DNA of 64,000 nucleotides from Rhodococcus sp. 14-2470-1b (lineage in GTDB: Bacteria > Actinomycetota > Actinomycetes > Mycobacteriales > Mycobacteriaceae), in the NCBI RefSeq assembly GCF_002259415.1, contig NZ_NPFY01000016.1, forward strand, positions 1 to 64,000. The letters are read 5' to 3'. The notes below the pieces were generated by a model. The model worked only from the letters and a program-made list of their open reading frames with translations, ran no database searches and had not been told where the DNA came from. Below are positions 8,665 through 18,452 of the stretch, in pieces (the stretch's first letter is position 1; the number at the start of each line of letters is the position of its first letter). A program made the position numbers and the translations under genes.

Positions 8665-8941
8665 GCAGCGTCGACGCGGCCCCGGCCTGCGCCGTGCCGT
8701 CGTCGACCAGGCCGGAACTGACAAACCCGGCTACCGCACTGTGCGCGCTCTGCACAGTGATGCGAGAGCGACGCGCAAGTTCGCTGAACGAAATCCCAGG
8801 CGTACCGCGAATATGGCCCAGCAGCCCGTACTTCCGCGTCGTCAGCCCAAGCGGCTTCAGCGCCTCCGCGAACGCCGCATCCCACACCCTCGCCACCGTG
8901 AGCAACGTGATCGTGGGACTGAACGGAACGGGCGCGGACAT
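8648..8941 (-). CDS. MarR family regulator, C-terminally truncated
   Basis: 97 residues, shorter than the usual 140 or so. The winged helix is present: FAEALKPLGLTTRKYGLL, then ISFSELARRSRITVQSAHSAV and FVSSGLVDDGTAQAGAASTL. The wing strand and the last dimerisation helices are missing; the frame ends in LLMCAR within the 3' end of the convergent membrane gene. In relatives the sequence continues after GAAST into the wing. It may be a truncated or recombined gene. Confidence 0.6.
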   Translation of the reverse strand: MSAPVPFSPTITLLTVARVWDAAFAEALKPLGLTTRKYGLLGHIRGTPGISFSELARRSRITVQSAHSAVAGFVSSGLVDDGTAQAGAASTLLMCAR

Positions 8942-9445
8942 ACCGGCAGATTACCGAGGGCCGAGTTGGCCAATGTGGTGCGGTTCGAGAATTCGTGCTC
9001 AGTTGGTCAGATGCCTTGTATCACTGAGACGAACTATCTGGCGATTGTGAAAGTAAACGTCTTCGTGCAATGTTCTGGCGCAGAACATCATCGACAGCCG
9101 AGTAGACAGGGCGGGCAAGGGCCTCCATGGTCCCGGCGCCATCGATCCCTTCGTCGTGAGCTGATCGAGCCCCGAATTCCGGGGGCGGTATGAAGCGTTC
9201 ATCGAGCCAGCTCCGAGGCTTTCCCTCTGCACGACCGTACGACTTCTCCCGAAAGCGCGAATCGAGAGCAAGCGTGCCTCCCAGAACTGCGCAGATCGAA
9301 CCATCCTCCGACTTTTCGCTCCACGTGATGAGTCGCCTCGGGATGGGTCACCACGAATATTGTTCTCACCGCATCTTCCTCGAAGTGTTCGGTCTCGCTC
9401 GGTTGCCATGATGGTCAGGGCGAGGCCGGCCGCAGGTGCAGGGTG
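8942..9445. other. About 500 bp without a convincing gene
   Basis: Open frames exist on both strands but show no family resemblance or convincing start signals, and codon use is irregular. The 3' end borders the stop of the flavoprotein gene at 9446. It may hold a decayed gene or only regulatory DNA. Confidence 0.5.
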
Positions 9446-10393
9446 TCATGGAGATTGCCGGTCGAGAACTGACATGTCTTGCTCGAGCAACGAGCGATTC
9501 ACTGCAATTCCTGTCCGTGTTCCCTGCGCCGCAGCGTGAACCAGCTGAGCGGGTGAATCCACGACGTTTCCTGCTGCCCAAACACCCGCCACCGATGTTG
9601 CACCGTTCTGGTCGACGGTAATCCACCCGTCGTCGTTGTGCGTGCATCCTAGATCGAACAACAGTGCGTGGTTGGGTGAGAATCGTGGTCCGACGAACAC
9701 TGCCGTTCGATCCACATCCTCGCCGTTCACGAGTTGGACGGTGAGCTTGCTGTCGACCGAGCGAACGCGTCGAACACGACCGTCGACGATCCGAACCCCC
9801 CACTGAGACAGGCTGGCCCGTTCGGATGCTGCGAGATCGATTGCGTCGGGAAAGAAAATCACGTCGTCCGACCAGAGCCGGAGCAACTCTGCCTGGTGTA
9901 GGGAGAACGAGCGGTTGGGGCCGGCGAGGACACCGATGTGGCCACCACGAACTTCGTATCCGTGACAATAAGGGCAGTGCGCAATACTTCCACCCCACGA
10001 ATCCTCTATGCCCTCCGCTTCGGGTAATTCGTCTCGCAGTCCCGTTGCGACGACAACGGCACGTGCTCGGTGCACGCTGCCACTGTGCTCTACGAGTTCG
10101 AAAGTGCCGCCACTGTGCCGCCGGACTGAATCGATGGCTCCGGCTTTCCAGGTGCACCCGTAATGCTCCGCCTCATGACGACCTCGGCGATGCAACTCAT
10201 CGGGTGAAATTCCGTCTAGTCCGAGGTAGTTGTGCACATGTTCAGCGGATCCGTTCCGGGTTTTTCCAGCATCGACGACCAAGACGCGTCTCATCGCGCG
10301 CGCCAGGAGTATCGCTGCGCTTGCACCTGCGGGGCCACCGCCGACGATGATCGCGTCATATGTCGGGGAGGCATTTGTCGGGGAGTTCGGCAT
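9446..10393 (-). CDS. FAD/NAD(P)-dependent oxidoreductase, thioredoxin-reductase-like
   Basis: 315 residues from ATG 10393; an upstream GTG at 10411 touches the operator and is less likely. It contains an FAD Rossmann motif (DAIIVGGGPAGASAAILLAR), a redox-type CPYC motif in AHCPYCHGYEV, and the C-terminal FAD-binding AGVWAAGNVVD. This matches the thioredoxin-reductase-like flavoproteins. Its partner is unknown, as no thioredoxin gene is adjacent. It is divergent from a MarR regulator over a near-perfect 18-bp palindrome, so it is probably induced by an oxidant or toxic compound. Confidence 0.85.
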   Translation of the reverse strand: MPNSPTNASPTYDAIIVGGGPAGASAAILLARAMRRVLVVDAGKTRNGSAEHVHNYLGLDGISPDELHRRGRHEAEHYGCTWKAGAIDSVRRHSGGTFELVEHSGSVHRARAVVVATGLRDELPEAEGIEDSWGGSIAHCPYCHGYEVRGGHIGVLAGPNRSFSLHQAELLRLWSDDVIFFPDAIDLAASERASLSQWGVRIVDGRVRRVRSVDSKLTVQLVNGEDVDRTAVFVGPRFSPNHALLFDLGCTHNDDGWITVDQNGATSVAGVWAAGNVVDSPAQLVHAAAQGTRTGIAVNRSLLEQDMSVLDRQSP

Positions 10394-10411
10394 GTCTGGC
10401 AGACTAGACAC

Positions 10412-10429
10412 TTGTCAACTAGTTAACAA
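10412..10429. promoter_or_regulatory. MarR-type operator palindrome
   Basis: TTGTCAACTAGTTAACAA reads the same on both strands except for one base pair per half. It is centred between the divergent flavoprotein and MarR genes, with both start codons within about 20 bp, so binding would block both. Confidence 0.7.
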
Positions 10430-10444
10430 ACTTGGTAGGTGTCT

Positions 10445-10933
10445 ATGGCTTCTCTTCGTAAGCGCACCGAGCAAGCGTGGATCAACGCTCGCCCGGACTT
10501 GGATCTGAGTCCGATGGAGGTAGTCGGACAAATAAACAGGATTGCCGCGGCGCTCGAGTTGGCAGTGGAGCCGATCTATGCAGACGCAGGCGTGTCAGCT
10601 ACCGAGGTACAGCTGCTCGTACCTCTCCGGTATTCCACAGAACAGACGGCAATTCGGATCGCGGAGCAACTGGGTATGACACGAGCGGGCGTCTCCAAAG
10701 CGCTGAGTGGTCTCGAGCGCAGGGGATTCGTGGAACGGATATCGAACCCGTCCGATCGTCGAAGTGCGTTCGTCCGGTTGACTGATTCAGGCAGGGCTGT
10801 CATCGACGAAGTGTTCCCCAAGGAAATACGAGCGCACGCGGTTCTGCTGGAGGCGTTGGGTGGTGAGCGCCGCCGAATCCTGTCCTCCTTGAACCTGCTT
10901 GCTGACGCGGTGGATGCCGACACAGCGCGATGA
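10445..10933 (+). CDS. MarR family transcriptional regulator
   Basis: 162 residues from ATG 10445, with GTG 10439 as an alternative. The winged helix runs QTAIRIAEQLGMTRAGVSKALSGLERRGFVER, then SDRRSAFVRLTDSGRAV as the wing, with N- and C-terminal dimerisation helices. It most likely represses itself and the divergent flavoprotein. No cysteine-based sensing motif stands out. Confidence 0.9.
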   Translation: MASLRKRTEQAWINARPDLDLSPMEVVGQINRIAAALELAVEPIYADAGVSATEVQLLVPLRYSTEQTAIRIAEQLGMTRAGVSKALSGLERRGFVERISNPSDRRSAFVRLTDSGRAVIDEVFPKEIRAHAVLLEALGGERRRILSSLNLLADAVDADTAR

Positions 10934-10957
10934 TCGCGGTTCGTGCGTACTGGGCAA

Positions 10958-13363
10958 CTATCGGAACTTACCCTCTGGCCGAGGCCTCAGGGTGCGCCGC
11001 GTGACGATTGCAGTGGAGCCCGATGCCAGGACCAGGCAGCCGGTCATGACCCAGGCGATGGTCCGCCAGGGGAGATGCAGTCCGACCTCGGTGCCGGTCA
11101 GTTGGCTCAACCCGGCGGCCATGCCCAACAAGGGTGGGATGGTCACGATCGAACCGAGTGCAGAACCGATGAGGACGATGATTACCGTCTCGAAGACTGC
11201 CGTCGACAGCAATTGTCGTGACGAGCCGCCGGAGGCTTGCAGAGCCGAGATGTCCGGCCCACGACGGTACGCTGACACAGCCATGACGTTCGCGACGGCA
11301 AGCCCGCAGTAACCAACGGACATCGCAATGAGCGTCGCTGCAAGCCAATTGGTGAGCCGAGCGTCGACTTCGTAGTCCTGCAGCGCAAAACTGTACGCAT
11401 CCTTCACCGTGGCGCCCGGAGGAAGTTGTGAAGGCGTCTTTTCCTGCGGCAGGAAGACGACATCGGTCAGGGCTGATGGATCGTGCTTGCGCACCAGGTC
11501 CCGCGGCAAGACAAAGGCCCCACGCGCGGGATCGAGTGGAAGTACCTGCGAGATGGTCACGTTTTCGGACATCCCGTCCGCAAAGCGCACCGTGATCGTC
11601 CGACCGACCTGCACATCGAGCAGTGTCGCAGTCGCTTCGTCCACGACAGCGTGTCCTGCTCTGGCATAACGTTCGTCGAGGCTGCCGATGGCGTCGACGA
11701 CAGTGGTGTTGCCCTGTATTCCAGGCACGAACAACCGGGTCGGTAGGCCTGCTCTAGTCCCGAGCGGGCCCGCTCCTGACTCCGCCACCACCTGGTCGCT
11801 GAGGCCCGGGGTGCCGTCGGACGTCACGAGCACCATTCCTTGCAGTTGCTCGGTCTGCTCGGCGGGATATGCCACTGCCATCGTCTCGACCATCCCGCTC
11901 AACAGCACCGCGAATCCGACGGCTGCGATGACAGGAGCAGCCGTGCCGGCGGCACGTCGCGTACTCGTGGTGAGTTCCGCTTTCAGGAGCATCGGTCCCG
12001 CCGAGCGGGATGATCGCGCGAACGGCCACGTCACCAGTTGTGCGATCGGGCCGATGACGATGGGCGCGAGCAGCGCGGCCGAGACAGTCAACAGCATGGC
12101 TGCTCCGATTGCGTTGGTGATTCTGCTGTCCGGTCCCGCGCCCGCGGTCAACGCAGTCGCCCCGACACCGCCGAGGAGTGCGGCTATTCCCGATACCCAG
12201 CGCACCTTCGTCATCGGATGTCGCTCGACGGCGGCGGTGAGCAGTGCTTCGATCGGAGCCACCCTGGTCGCGGACTCGGCAGTTGCCCAGGCGCCGATCA
12301 CTGCGACGACTACTCCGACGACCACTGCCACGATCACCGGCCAAGCAGAGATACGCAGGTGGAAGTCAGGCGGCTGAACGTCAAGACTCAGCAGTACTAT
12401 TCGCAGTATCGGAGCAAGAGCGAGACCGACTGTAGCGCCTATGATTCCACCGATACAACCGATGGAAGCAGCTTCGCCGAGAACCATGCGTCGAACCTGT
12501 CCCGGTGAGGCGCCGACGGTTCGAAGCAAACCGAGTTCCCGACGGCGTTCGGTCGTAGCGAGTGCGAATGTCGAGGCGACGACGAAGACGGTCGTGAACA
12601 GCCCGATGGACGACATCGCGATGATCAATTGATTACCGAGATTTCTCCGGTGGCCGACGAATTCGGGCTCGAGCGCTGCTCGATCCTCGCCGGTGACGAT
12701 CCGGCCGCGGTCGCCCAACTGCAGTTGAGCTGCAGAAGAGACGGCGTCGATCTGCGCATCCGTCGAAATCACGAGTCCTATCGCCTGGACACCCGGATCG
12801 AGTTGTGCAGCACGCTCGTCGGCGAAATACAGGCCAGCACCGCTGAGCGTTCCCGTCACGGTGAAGGTCTCCAACCCCGCCGCGAGATTGACCGACACAG
12901 AATCACCGTGTTCGAAGCCCAGTGCATCCGGTACGACGACCTGGTCGCCGTTAGTCGGTGGTGTTCCGGATGTCAATCGATACGGGCTCAGATCGACACT
13001 CGCCCAGCCGTGTCCGGCCTCTTCGGCTCCCTCGTCCTCGATCGGAGTGCCGTCGACGAAGGGTTGTGCATAGAAAGAGCGGTCGGCGGCGACGCGCACT
13101 CCTGGCAGGGCGCTGAGATCGTCGGCGATCTGTTGGGCTTCGGTCGCACTCCACGGTACGAAATCCGATGTGTTGCCGAACTCGTTGTCGGCCTGAGGGG
13201 GCAGCGCGAGCGCAGTCGCCCCGGCCAAGCGTGGTTGAACCACGGGGCGTGACGAGTCGTAGACGACGAGTGTCGCACTGATCAGCGCAACACCGAAGGT
13301 AGTAGCCAGGAGCGCGGCCACATAGCTCGCCCAGTGACTGCGGAGGTTGGCCGACGCAAGCAT
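10958..13363 (-). CDS. ABC transporter permease, FtsX/MacB type
   Basis: 801 residues. It has an N-terminal membrane segment, a large extracytoplasmic region, then three helices around LFTTVFVVASTFAL with the FtsX signature TTERRRELGLLRTVGASPGQVRRMV. A second copy of the arrangement follows (helices around 420-500, extracytoplasmic loop, final FtsX domain with YRRGPDISALQASGGSSRQLL). This fused two-FtsX-domain form is typical of actinobacterial exporters or resistance/stress transporters. The start overlaps the ATPase stop by 1 nt, so both are made together. Confidence 0.9.
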   Translation of the reverse strand: MLASANLRSHWASYVAALLATTFGVALISATLVVYDSSRPVVQPRLAGATALALPPQADNEFGNTSDFVPWSATEAQQIADDLSALPGVRVAADRSFYAQPFVDGTPIEDEGAEEAGHGWASVDLSPYRLTSGTPPTNGDQVVVPDALGFEHGDSVSVNLAAGLETFTVTGTLSGAGLYFADERAAQLDPGVQAIGLVISTDAQIDAVSSAAQLQLGDRGRIVTGEDRAALEPEFVGHRRNLGNQLIIAMSSIGLFTTVFVVASTFALATTERRRELGLLRTVGASPGQVRRMVLGEAASIGCIGGIIGATVGLALAPILRIVLLSLDVQPPDFHLRISAWPVIVAVVVGVVVAVIGAWATAESATRVAPIEALLTAAVERHPMTKVRWVSGIAALLGGVGATALTAGAGPDSRITNAIGAAMLLTVSAALLAPIVIGPIAQLVTWPFARSSRSAGPMLLKAELTTSTRRAAGTAAPVIAAVGFAVLLSGMVETMAVAYPAEQTEQLQGMVLVTSDGTPGLSDQVVAESGAGPLGTRAGLPTRLFVPGIQGNTTVVDAIGSLDERYARAGHAVVDEATATLLDVQVGRTITVRFADGMSENVTISQVLPLDPARGAFVLPRDLVRKHDPSALTDVVFLPQEKTPSQLPPGATVKDAYSFALQDYEVDARLTNWLAATLIAMSVGYCGLAVANVMAVSAYRRGPDISALQASGGSSRQLLSTAVFETVIIVLIGSALGSIVTIPPLLGMAAGLSQLTGTEVGLHLPWRTIAWVMTGCLVLASGSTAIVTRRTLRPRPEGKFR

Positions 13364-14121
13364 CAGGACTCCAATCCGGCCATTCGAGTGGCGATCGCGG
13401 CAACACTGTCGGTCCGACCTCGCTGGATGCTCAGTGAGTCCACTATTCGACCGTCCGCCAGGAAGATCGTTGTGTCTGCGTAGGAGGCGGCGAGTGGGTC
13501 GTGGGTGACCATCACGGTGGTCTGCTGTTGCCGGTCCACGAGCTCACGCATCAGCGACAGAACGTGTTTCGAGGTCCGGGTGTCCACGGCACCTGTCGGT
13601 TCGTCCGCGAAGAGAACATCCGGGCGGGTGATGAGGGCACGCGCGAGGGCGACGCGCTGCTGCTGGCCACCGGACAGTTGAGCTGGACGATGAGAGGCGC
13701 GGTCCGCGAGTCCCACCTCGGCGAGGGCTGCCGCCACGTCCTTACCGAGGACTCGCCGACCGGCGAATCGTGCCGGCAGTTCGACGTTCTGCGCCGCCGT
13801 CAGCGAGCCCACCAGGTTGAACGCCTGAAAAACGAATCCAACGTGTCGTCGCCGTAGTTCGGTCCGCGCTTTCTCATCCATCTCGGTGATGTCGGAACCT
13901 GCAATCCTCACGGCGCCACCAGTCGGTGTGTCGAGGCCGGCCGCACAGTGCAGCAACGTCGATTTACCCGAGCCAGACGGGCCCATGATCGCCGTGAAAC
14001 TGCCCCGTGCGAAGTCCATCGACACTCCGGAAAGGGCTGTCACCGTGCGGTTGCCTCGACCATGCACCTTGCGGACGTCGTCGAGTTGAATTGCTGCTTC
14101 TGCCTCGTGGTGCTTGTGCAT
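13363..14121 (-). CDS. ABC transporter ATP-binding protein, MacB/LolD type
   Basis: 252 residues from ATG 14121; a GTG at 14160 would extend it. Walker A is GPSGSGKST (47-55), the signature LSGGQQQRVALARAL and Walker B DVLFADEPTGAVD are intact, and the H-loop is VMVTHD. It powers the adjacent FtsX permease, probably for export of a lipophilic drug, peptide or lipid, or for mechanotransmission. The divergent two-component system likely controls it. Confidence 0.9.
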   Translation of the reverse strand: MHKHHEAEAAIQLDDVRKVHGRGNRTVTALSGVSMDFARGSFTAIMGPSGSGKSTLLHCAAGLDTPTGGAVRIAGSDITEMDEKARTELRRRHVGFVFQAFNLVGSLTAAQNVELPARFAGRRVLGKDVAAALAEVGLADRASHRPAQLSGGQQQRVALARALITRPDVLFADEPTGAVDTRTSKHVLSLMRELVDRQQQTTVMVTHDPLAASYADTTIFLADGRIVDSLSIQRGRTDSVAAIATRMAGLES

Positions 14122-14229
14122 TCCTTCAGTGAATCGGCTGATCCTGGCTCGCACAGTCACGCGCGCCCTATGCGACTGGGGTATGCCAGCACTACCGCGT
14201 GGATCGCGTCGAGAATCTACGATCGATAC

Positions 14230-15453
14230 ATGCGCGTCACGACGGCCTGGCAGGCACTAGCGCACCATCCTTTACGTTTTCTGCTGACACCATGGCCCTG
14301 GCGTAGCCTCCTGTATTTGCTTTCCGGCGGCATCCTCAACCTGATCGTGTTCGCAGTGCTCGCAGCCGCAACCGTCCTGGGCGTGATTTTCTTCGTTGCT
14401 GTCGTCGGCATAGTCGTGCTGCTGCTCGTAGCGCTGTCGGGCATCGTCGTCGCCCGGGTGGAGCGGTTACGGATACGGCTGGTCGATCTCGACGGAATCG
14501 CCGATCCACACCGTCGGCCCCTTGCCCCCGACGCGCGTAGCTGGGTGCGTACCCGATTCTCGGAGCCGGCGACCTGGCGTGAGTTCGGTTTTGCGGCGTT
14601 CTCCGTGACCGCGCTCTGTTGGCTGGACATCACCGTGCTTGCCTTCGCTTTCGTCCTGCCGGTCCTCAGTTTCCGCGCCCCCATTGACGACCCGTCGGCC
14701 TGGCCTTGGTGGTTCATCGGTGTGGTCACGCTCGCGGCAGGGCCGTACCTGGTGACGGCCTGGGCGGGTGCGCATGCGGCACTCGCACGCATCTTCCTGG
14801 CGCCCCGTGACGACGAGATCGGGGTCGACCTCACCGACGTCTCCAAGTCGCGCGCGCGTTTGATCGACGCCTTCGAGTCCGAGCGCGTCCGAATCGAGCG
14901 CGACCTGCACGACGGTGCTCAGCAGCGTCTGGTGACACTCGGGATGAATCTCGGGCTGGCGAGACTGGATGCGAACGATCCAGCGCTCGAGGCACGGTTG
15001 TCCGACGCTCAAGGCCAGCTCACTGTCGCGCTTGCCGAGCTTCGAGATCTGGTCCGTGGACTGAACCCGCAGGTGCTAGCCGACAACGGCCTTGCGGCGG
15101 CCGTCGCCGACGTCGCCAGCCGGTCCTCCATCGACACCGAGATCGACATCCGTCTGCCCGAGCGCGTTCCCCACCGCGTCGAGACGACCGCGTACTTCGT
15201 TGTCACAGAGGCACTCACCAACGTGTCGAGGCACAGTCGTGCGACCCGAGCCCGAGTTCACGGTCGCATTTACGCAGACATACTCGTGCTGGAAATTTCC
15301 GACGACGGAGTGGGCGGTGCGGATCCACGAGTCGGAACCGGTCTGACCGGGCTTGCCGACCGTCTCGATGTTGTTGCCGGACAACTGAAACTGTCCAGCC
15401 CTGCCGGCGGGCCGACCACGCTGAGAGTGGAGATCCCATGCCGTATCGCGTGA
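14230..15453 (+). CDS. Two-component sensor histidine kinase, NarL/DesK type
   Basis: 407 residues from ATG 14230; an in-frame ATG upstream at 14169 is possible. About four membrane helices form the sensor half (35-75 and 120-190). HisKA_3 follows with the phospho-acceptor His227 in [15 protein letters not shown], then HATPase_c with [20 protein letters not shown]. It faces the FtsX exporter operon and overlaps its response regulator gene by 16 nt, so it probably senses a membrane-active compound or exporter flux. Confidence 0.9.
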   Translation: MRVTTAWQALAHHPLRFLLTPWPWRSLLYLLSGGILNLIVFAVLAAATVLGVIFFVAVVGIVVLLLVALSGIVVARVERLRIRLVDLDGIADPHRRPLAPDARSWVRTRFSEPATWREFGFAAFSVTALCWLDITVLAFAFVLPVLSFRAPIDDPSAWPWWFIGVVTLAAGPYLVTAWAGAHAALARIFLAPRDDEIGVDLTDVSKSRARLIDAFESERVRIERDLHDGAQQRLVTLGMNLGLARLDANDPALEARLSDAQGQLTVALAELRDLVRGLNPQVLADNGLAAAVADVASRSSIDTEIDIRLPERVPHRVETTAYFVVTEALTNVSRHSRATRARVHGRIYADILVLEISDDGVGGADPRVGTGLTGLADRLDVVAGQLKLSSPAGGPTTLRVEIPCRIA

Positions 15454-16085
15454 TCCTGGCCGAGGATTCCACGCTCATGCGGGAAGGCCTCGTCGGGCTC
15501 CTGCAACGCTTCGGACACACCGTCGTCGCCGCCGTCGGCAGCGCGGACGAAATAGCTCGCGCGGTCGACGACCACGAGCCGGACCTTCTCATCACCGACG
15601 TTCGGATGCCACCCGGTCACGCGGACGACGGTTTGCGGGCAGCCGTCGCCCTGCGCGAGCACGTTCCTGGCTTTCCGGTACTGGTTCTCAGCCAGTACGT
15701 CGAGCAGTCCTACGCGTCACAACTATTGGGCGCAGAAAACGCCGGCGCAGTGGGTTACCTGCTCAAGGACCGCATCGGTGCCGTCACGGAGTTCAACGAC
15801 GCGGTGGAACGAATCGCATCGGGCGGGACCATCGTCGATCCCGAGGTGGTCCGTCAACTACTTCACCGACGGACGCGCCCGCTCGACCGTCTCAGCAAAC
15901 GGGAAAGAGAGGTCCTCGCCCTCATGGCCGAGGGCAGATCGAACTCCGAAATCGAAAGGTCCTTGGAACTCAGCGTCCCCGCTGTGAACAAGCACATCAG
16001 AAACGTCTTCCTCAAACTCGACCTTCCCAGCGACATCGACGGGCACCGACGCGTACTCGCCGTCCTCACGTACCTTCGAGGCTGA
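15438..16085 (+). CDS. Response regulator, NarL/LuxR family
   Basis: 215 residues. The receiver domain has the acidic pair at Glu9-Asp10, the phospho-acceptor Asp54 in [11 protein letters not shown] and the conserved Lys in YLLKDRIG. The LuxR-type helix-turn-helix is at about 149-205 ([18 protein letters not shown] to [10 protein letters not shown]). Its kinase is encoded immediately upstream; the likely target is the divergent ABC exporter operon. Confidence 0.92.
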   Translation: MPYRVILAEDSTLMREGLVGLLQRFGHTVVAAVGSADEIARAVDDHEPDLLITDVRMPPGHADDGLRAAVALREHVPGFPVLVLSQYVEQSYASQLLGAENAGAVGYLLKDRIGAVTEFNDAVERIASGGTIVDPEVVRQLLHRRTRPLDRLSKREREVLALMAEGRSNSEIERSLELSVPAVNKHIRNVFLKLDLPSDIDGHRRVLAVLTYLRG

Positions 16086-16090
16086 CAGCA

Positions 16091-17056
16091 TCACTCGGTC
16101 GGAATCGAGTGCCTTCGAGCCAAGTCGTCGGCCAATTGACCGATGCGTGTGCGGGCTGCTTCCGGAGCGAGTATCTCGATGCTGTCGCCGAACTGGAGGA
16201 GCTGACGCACTGCCTCCAGGTCGGAGTAGCGGACAACGACTGTGCACCAACCGTTTTTCGCATCGGAGACATGATGGATGCGGGTGCCGAGTATGCGCCG
16301 CGCCAGATCGATACCGTTCTCTCGCAAGCGCACGGTCACACTCACTCCACCGGGAGCCTCGGTGCGTTCCTTCAATGCGGTCCAGACCGTTCGAAGGGTT
16401 TCGTCCGGTCGAAGACCGGAGCGCTCGTCGAGTTGTTCGTAGGCTTCGAGTCGCTCCAGCGCGAACATCCGGCCGGTCCCTCGGTAATCGGCGATCAGGT
16501 ACCAGCGACCCGATTTGGCGACGATCCCATACGGGTCGACCACCTGCGTCAAGCCTTGTTTCTCGGCGCTGCGCCGATACCGAATGCGCAACCTGCGTCG
16601 GTGTCGCAAGGTTGACAGCAGGTCCGACACATCCACCGATGCCATCTTGTGTGTCATCCAAGCGGTGCTCTCCATCAGTACCAAGTCCGCGAGTCGCGGC
16701 ACATTCCGAGACTCGGGCACCGCAGCCTGGCGGGCCGCGATTTTGCGTGCGGCCGACTCCCACACCGCAGACAGTCCGATCCGCTCGAGCTGGTCGCTGT
16801 CCAGACCCGCCAAGGTGAGGGCCTCCAACTCGGGGGGTTCCAAATGGGACGCGTTGAGACGTGCGTCGGGTAGTAAAACGATCCCACCATTTCGCCCGCG
16901 TTCGGCGTACACCGGTACACCTGCCGTCGAGAGTGCCTCGACATCCCGCAAGATTGTTCGCCGAGACACTTCCAGTCGCTGCGACAGTTCGGCGGTAGTG
17001 ATGCGGTGCCGTGTCTGTAGTAGCAGCAAAATGTGCAGCAGTCTCGAGGCCTTCAT
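16091..17056 (-). CDS. WYL domain transcriptional regulator (YafY type)
   Basis: 321 residues from ATG 17056. The N-terminal helix-turn-helix is in RLLHILLLLQTRHRITTAELSQRLEVSRRTILRDV, followed by a wing with RGRNGGI. The WYL domain lies in the middle (YGIVAKSGRWYLIADYRG), and a WCX C-terminal domain follows. WYL proteins respond to nucleic-acid or small-molecule ligands. It is divergent from the VOC gene and probably regulates it. It is convergent with the response regulator, with only 5 bp between stops. Confidence 0.9.
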   Translation of the reverse strand: MKASRLLHILLLLQTRHRITTAELSQRLEVSRRTILRDVEALSTAGVPVYAERGRNGGIVLLPDARLNASHLEPPELEALTLAGLDSDQLERIGLSAVWESAARKIAARQAAVPESRNVPRLADLVLMESTAWMTHKMASVDVSDLLSTLRHRRRLRIRYRRSAEKQGLTQVVDPYGIVAKSGRWYLIADYRGTGRMFALERLEAYEQLDERSGLRPDETLRTVWTALKERTEAPGGVSVTVRLRENGIDLARRILGTRIHHVSDAKNGWCTVVVRYSDLEAVRQLLQFGDSIEILAPEAARTRIGQLADDLARRHSIPTE

Positions 17057-17150
17057 CGTGAGCAATGTTGGCAGAAATAGATGACAGATTCTGTCGTGAT
17101 TGGCAGATCAACTGCTGAGGTACCGGAATCCAACGATTCGAGGAGCACTC

Positions 17151-17516
17151 ATGTCCGCACCCAACCTCTTCCTGATCTACGTCCGCGACGCCGAGGCCGC
17201 GACGGCCTTCTACAGTGATCTGTTCCAGATCGAACCCACCTTCGTCAGTCCTCACTATGTAGCTTTCGAGATTGCTTCCGGTGTTCTTTTCGCGCTGTGG
17301 ACCGGTGGTAGCGAGCACGCGATCCCGAGCACTCCCCGCACGTGCGAGGTCGGATTGATGGTGCCGGGGCCGGCGTCGGCGATCGACGAGATATTTGCGA
17401 GTTGGGTCGAGAAGGGAGTTGATGTCGCGCAGGCGCCACACGACGCTGTGTTCGGCCGTACGTTCGTGATCATGGACCCCGATGGCAACCTCGTTCGAGT
17501 CTCCCCGCTGGATTGA
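17151..17516 (+). CDS. VOC (glyoxalase/bleomycin-resistance) family protein
   Basis: 121 residues from ATG 17151 after a GAGGAG-type site. It has a single VOC module with paired beta-alpha-beta-beta-beta motifs: LIYVRDAEAATAFYSDLF at the start and GRTFVIMDPDGNLVRVSPLD at the end. Members bind a metal and act as dioxygenases, glyoxalases or drug-binding proteins; the reaction here is not known. It is divergent from the WYL regulator. Confidence 0.85.
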   Translation: MSAPNLFLIYVRDAEAATAFYSDLFQIEPTFVSPHYVAFEIASGVLFALWTGGSEHAIPSTPRTCEVGLMVPGPASAIDEIFASWVEKGVDVAQAPHDAVFGRTFVIMDPDGNLVRVSPLD

Positions 17517-17867
17517 TCATGTCGACCCTCCACAAACTGTGTTTGTCTGCGATGAGGATCGACGATCAGGTATGTGGAACGAATTCGCGAAGTACCGCGG
17601 CGAATTTCTCTGGTTGCGCAGACGACGAGAACCGGTCGTGGGAATTATGTGAGTCGAGCAGCCTACTTCAGCAATGTTGTTCGAAGAGGCGTCCCAGTCG
17701 TCGAGAATCCCGGATCGACGTCTCATGGGTCCTCCGTTGACTGGTCATCCCGGGCCTAGCCCATGCCGAATGAAAATCGGTAGAAACACAGCTGTCGGGT
17801 AAGTTGACCGGCGGAGGAGACCGTTGGGTCTGTGATTACCCGATACGGGTACACCAGGAGGTGGGGC
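17517..17867. other. Intergenic stretch without a recognised gene
   Basis: No open frame with coding character or a family match was found. The end of the stretch, GTGATTACCCGATACGGGTACACC, leads into the ribosome-binding region AGGAGGTGGGGC of the lipoprotein gene. Confidence 0.5.
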
Positions 17868-18446
17868 ATGTCGACGGCAGTGAACGACACGAAGCGGATC
17901 GTCCGTGTCGGCGTCCTCGTATCTGCATTGTCGATACTCTCCGCGTGCGCCACCGACCAGGGCTCGGTCGATGCCGGCCTCTATCCGGTACCCGTGGCCC
18001 CGGCTGCCATTGGTCAGGGAACGTTCATCAGGTTCGAGACCGGCTGGCGAACCGAAAGCTATCTCGCGGAAGGTGTCGAGACTCGGTGCGCGCGGCGGAC
18101 CGCCGTCGACAGCACCAATTATTCTGCGACTACCAGTGCGTTCGATCTTTTCGACAGTGGGAGTGACAAACCTGGTCAAGACTTCAGTGTCGATCTGTTC
18201 AGCTATCCGGAGGATGCCGGCGCGGCAGTGTCTGGCCCTACGGCAAGCTTGACCATGGCCTACGTCAGCGAGGACGGTGTCCATCACGACCTCCGCGCGC
18301 TGGACAATCTGGTCATCGACATCCGCGAAGGCCCAGAGCCCGGGGTGGGATTCTCAGCCGTCGCCGATGTCTACGACTTGATGGAGAAGTCCAATTCCGT
18401 TGCTGTCACGGGCTTCGTCCAGTGCAGTTTGATCGAAGAGTACTGA
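17868..18446 (+). CDS. Putative lipoprotein, short DUF7373-like
   Basis: 192 residues from ATG 17868, after AGGAGGTGGGG. The signal peptide ends in the lipobox LSAC at about residue 26, so it is anchored to the outer face of the membrane. The mature start contains VDAGLYPV, recalling the LDTGNYP that opens many rhodococcal DUF7373 lipoproteins, but it is shorter than those and the rest was not matched. Two further cysteines (TRCARR and VQCSL) could pair. Function is unknown. Confidence 0.7.
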   Translation: MSTAVNDTKRIVRVGVLVSALSILSACATDQGSVDAGLYPVPVAPAAIGQGTFIRFETGWRTESYLAEGVETRCARRTAVDSTNYSATTSAFDLFDSGSDKPGQDFSVDLFSYPEDAGAAVSGPTASLTMAYVSEDGVHHDLRALDNLVIDIREGPEPGVGFSAVADVYDLMEKSNSVAVTGFVQCSLIEEY

Positions 18447-18452
18447 GCCCGT

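Noticed and set aside
8999..9409. Minus-strand frame (136 codons) in the 500-bp gap
   Set aside because: Arg/Ser-rich composition, no motif, no start signal; kept as unassigned DNA.
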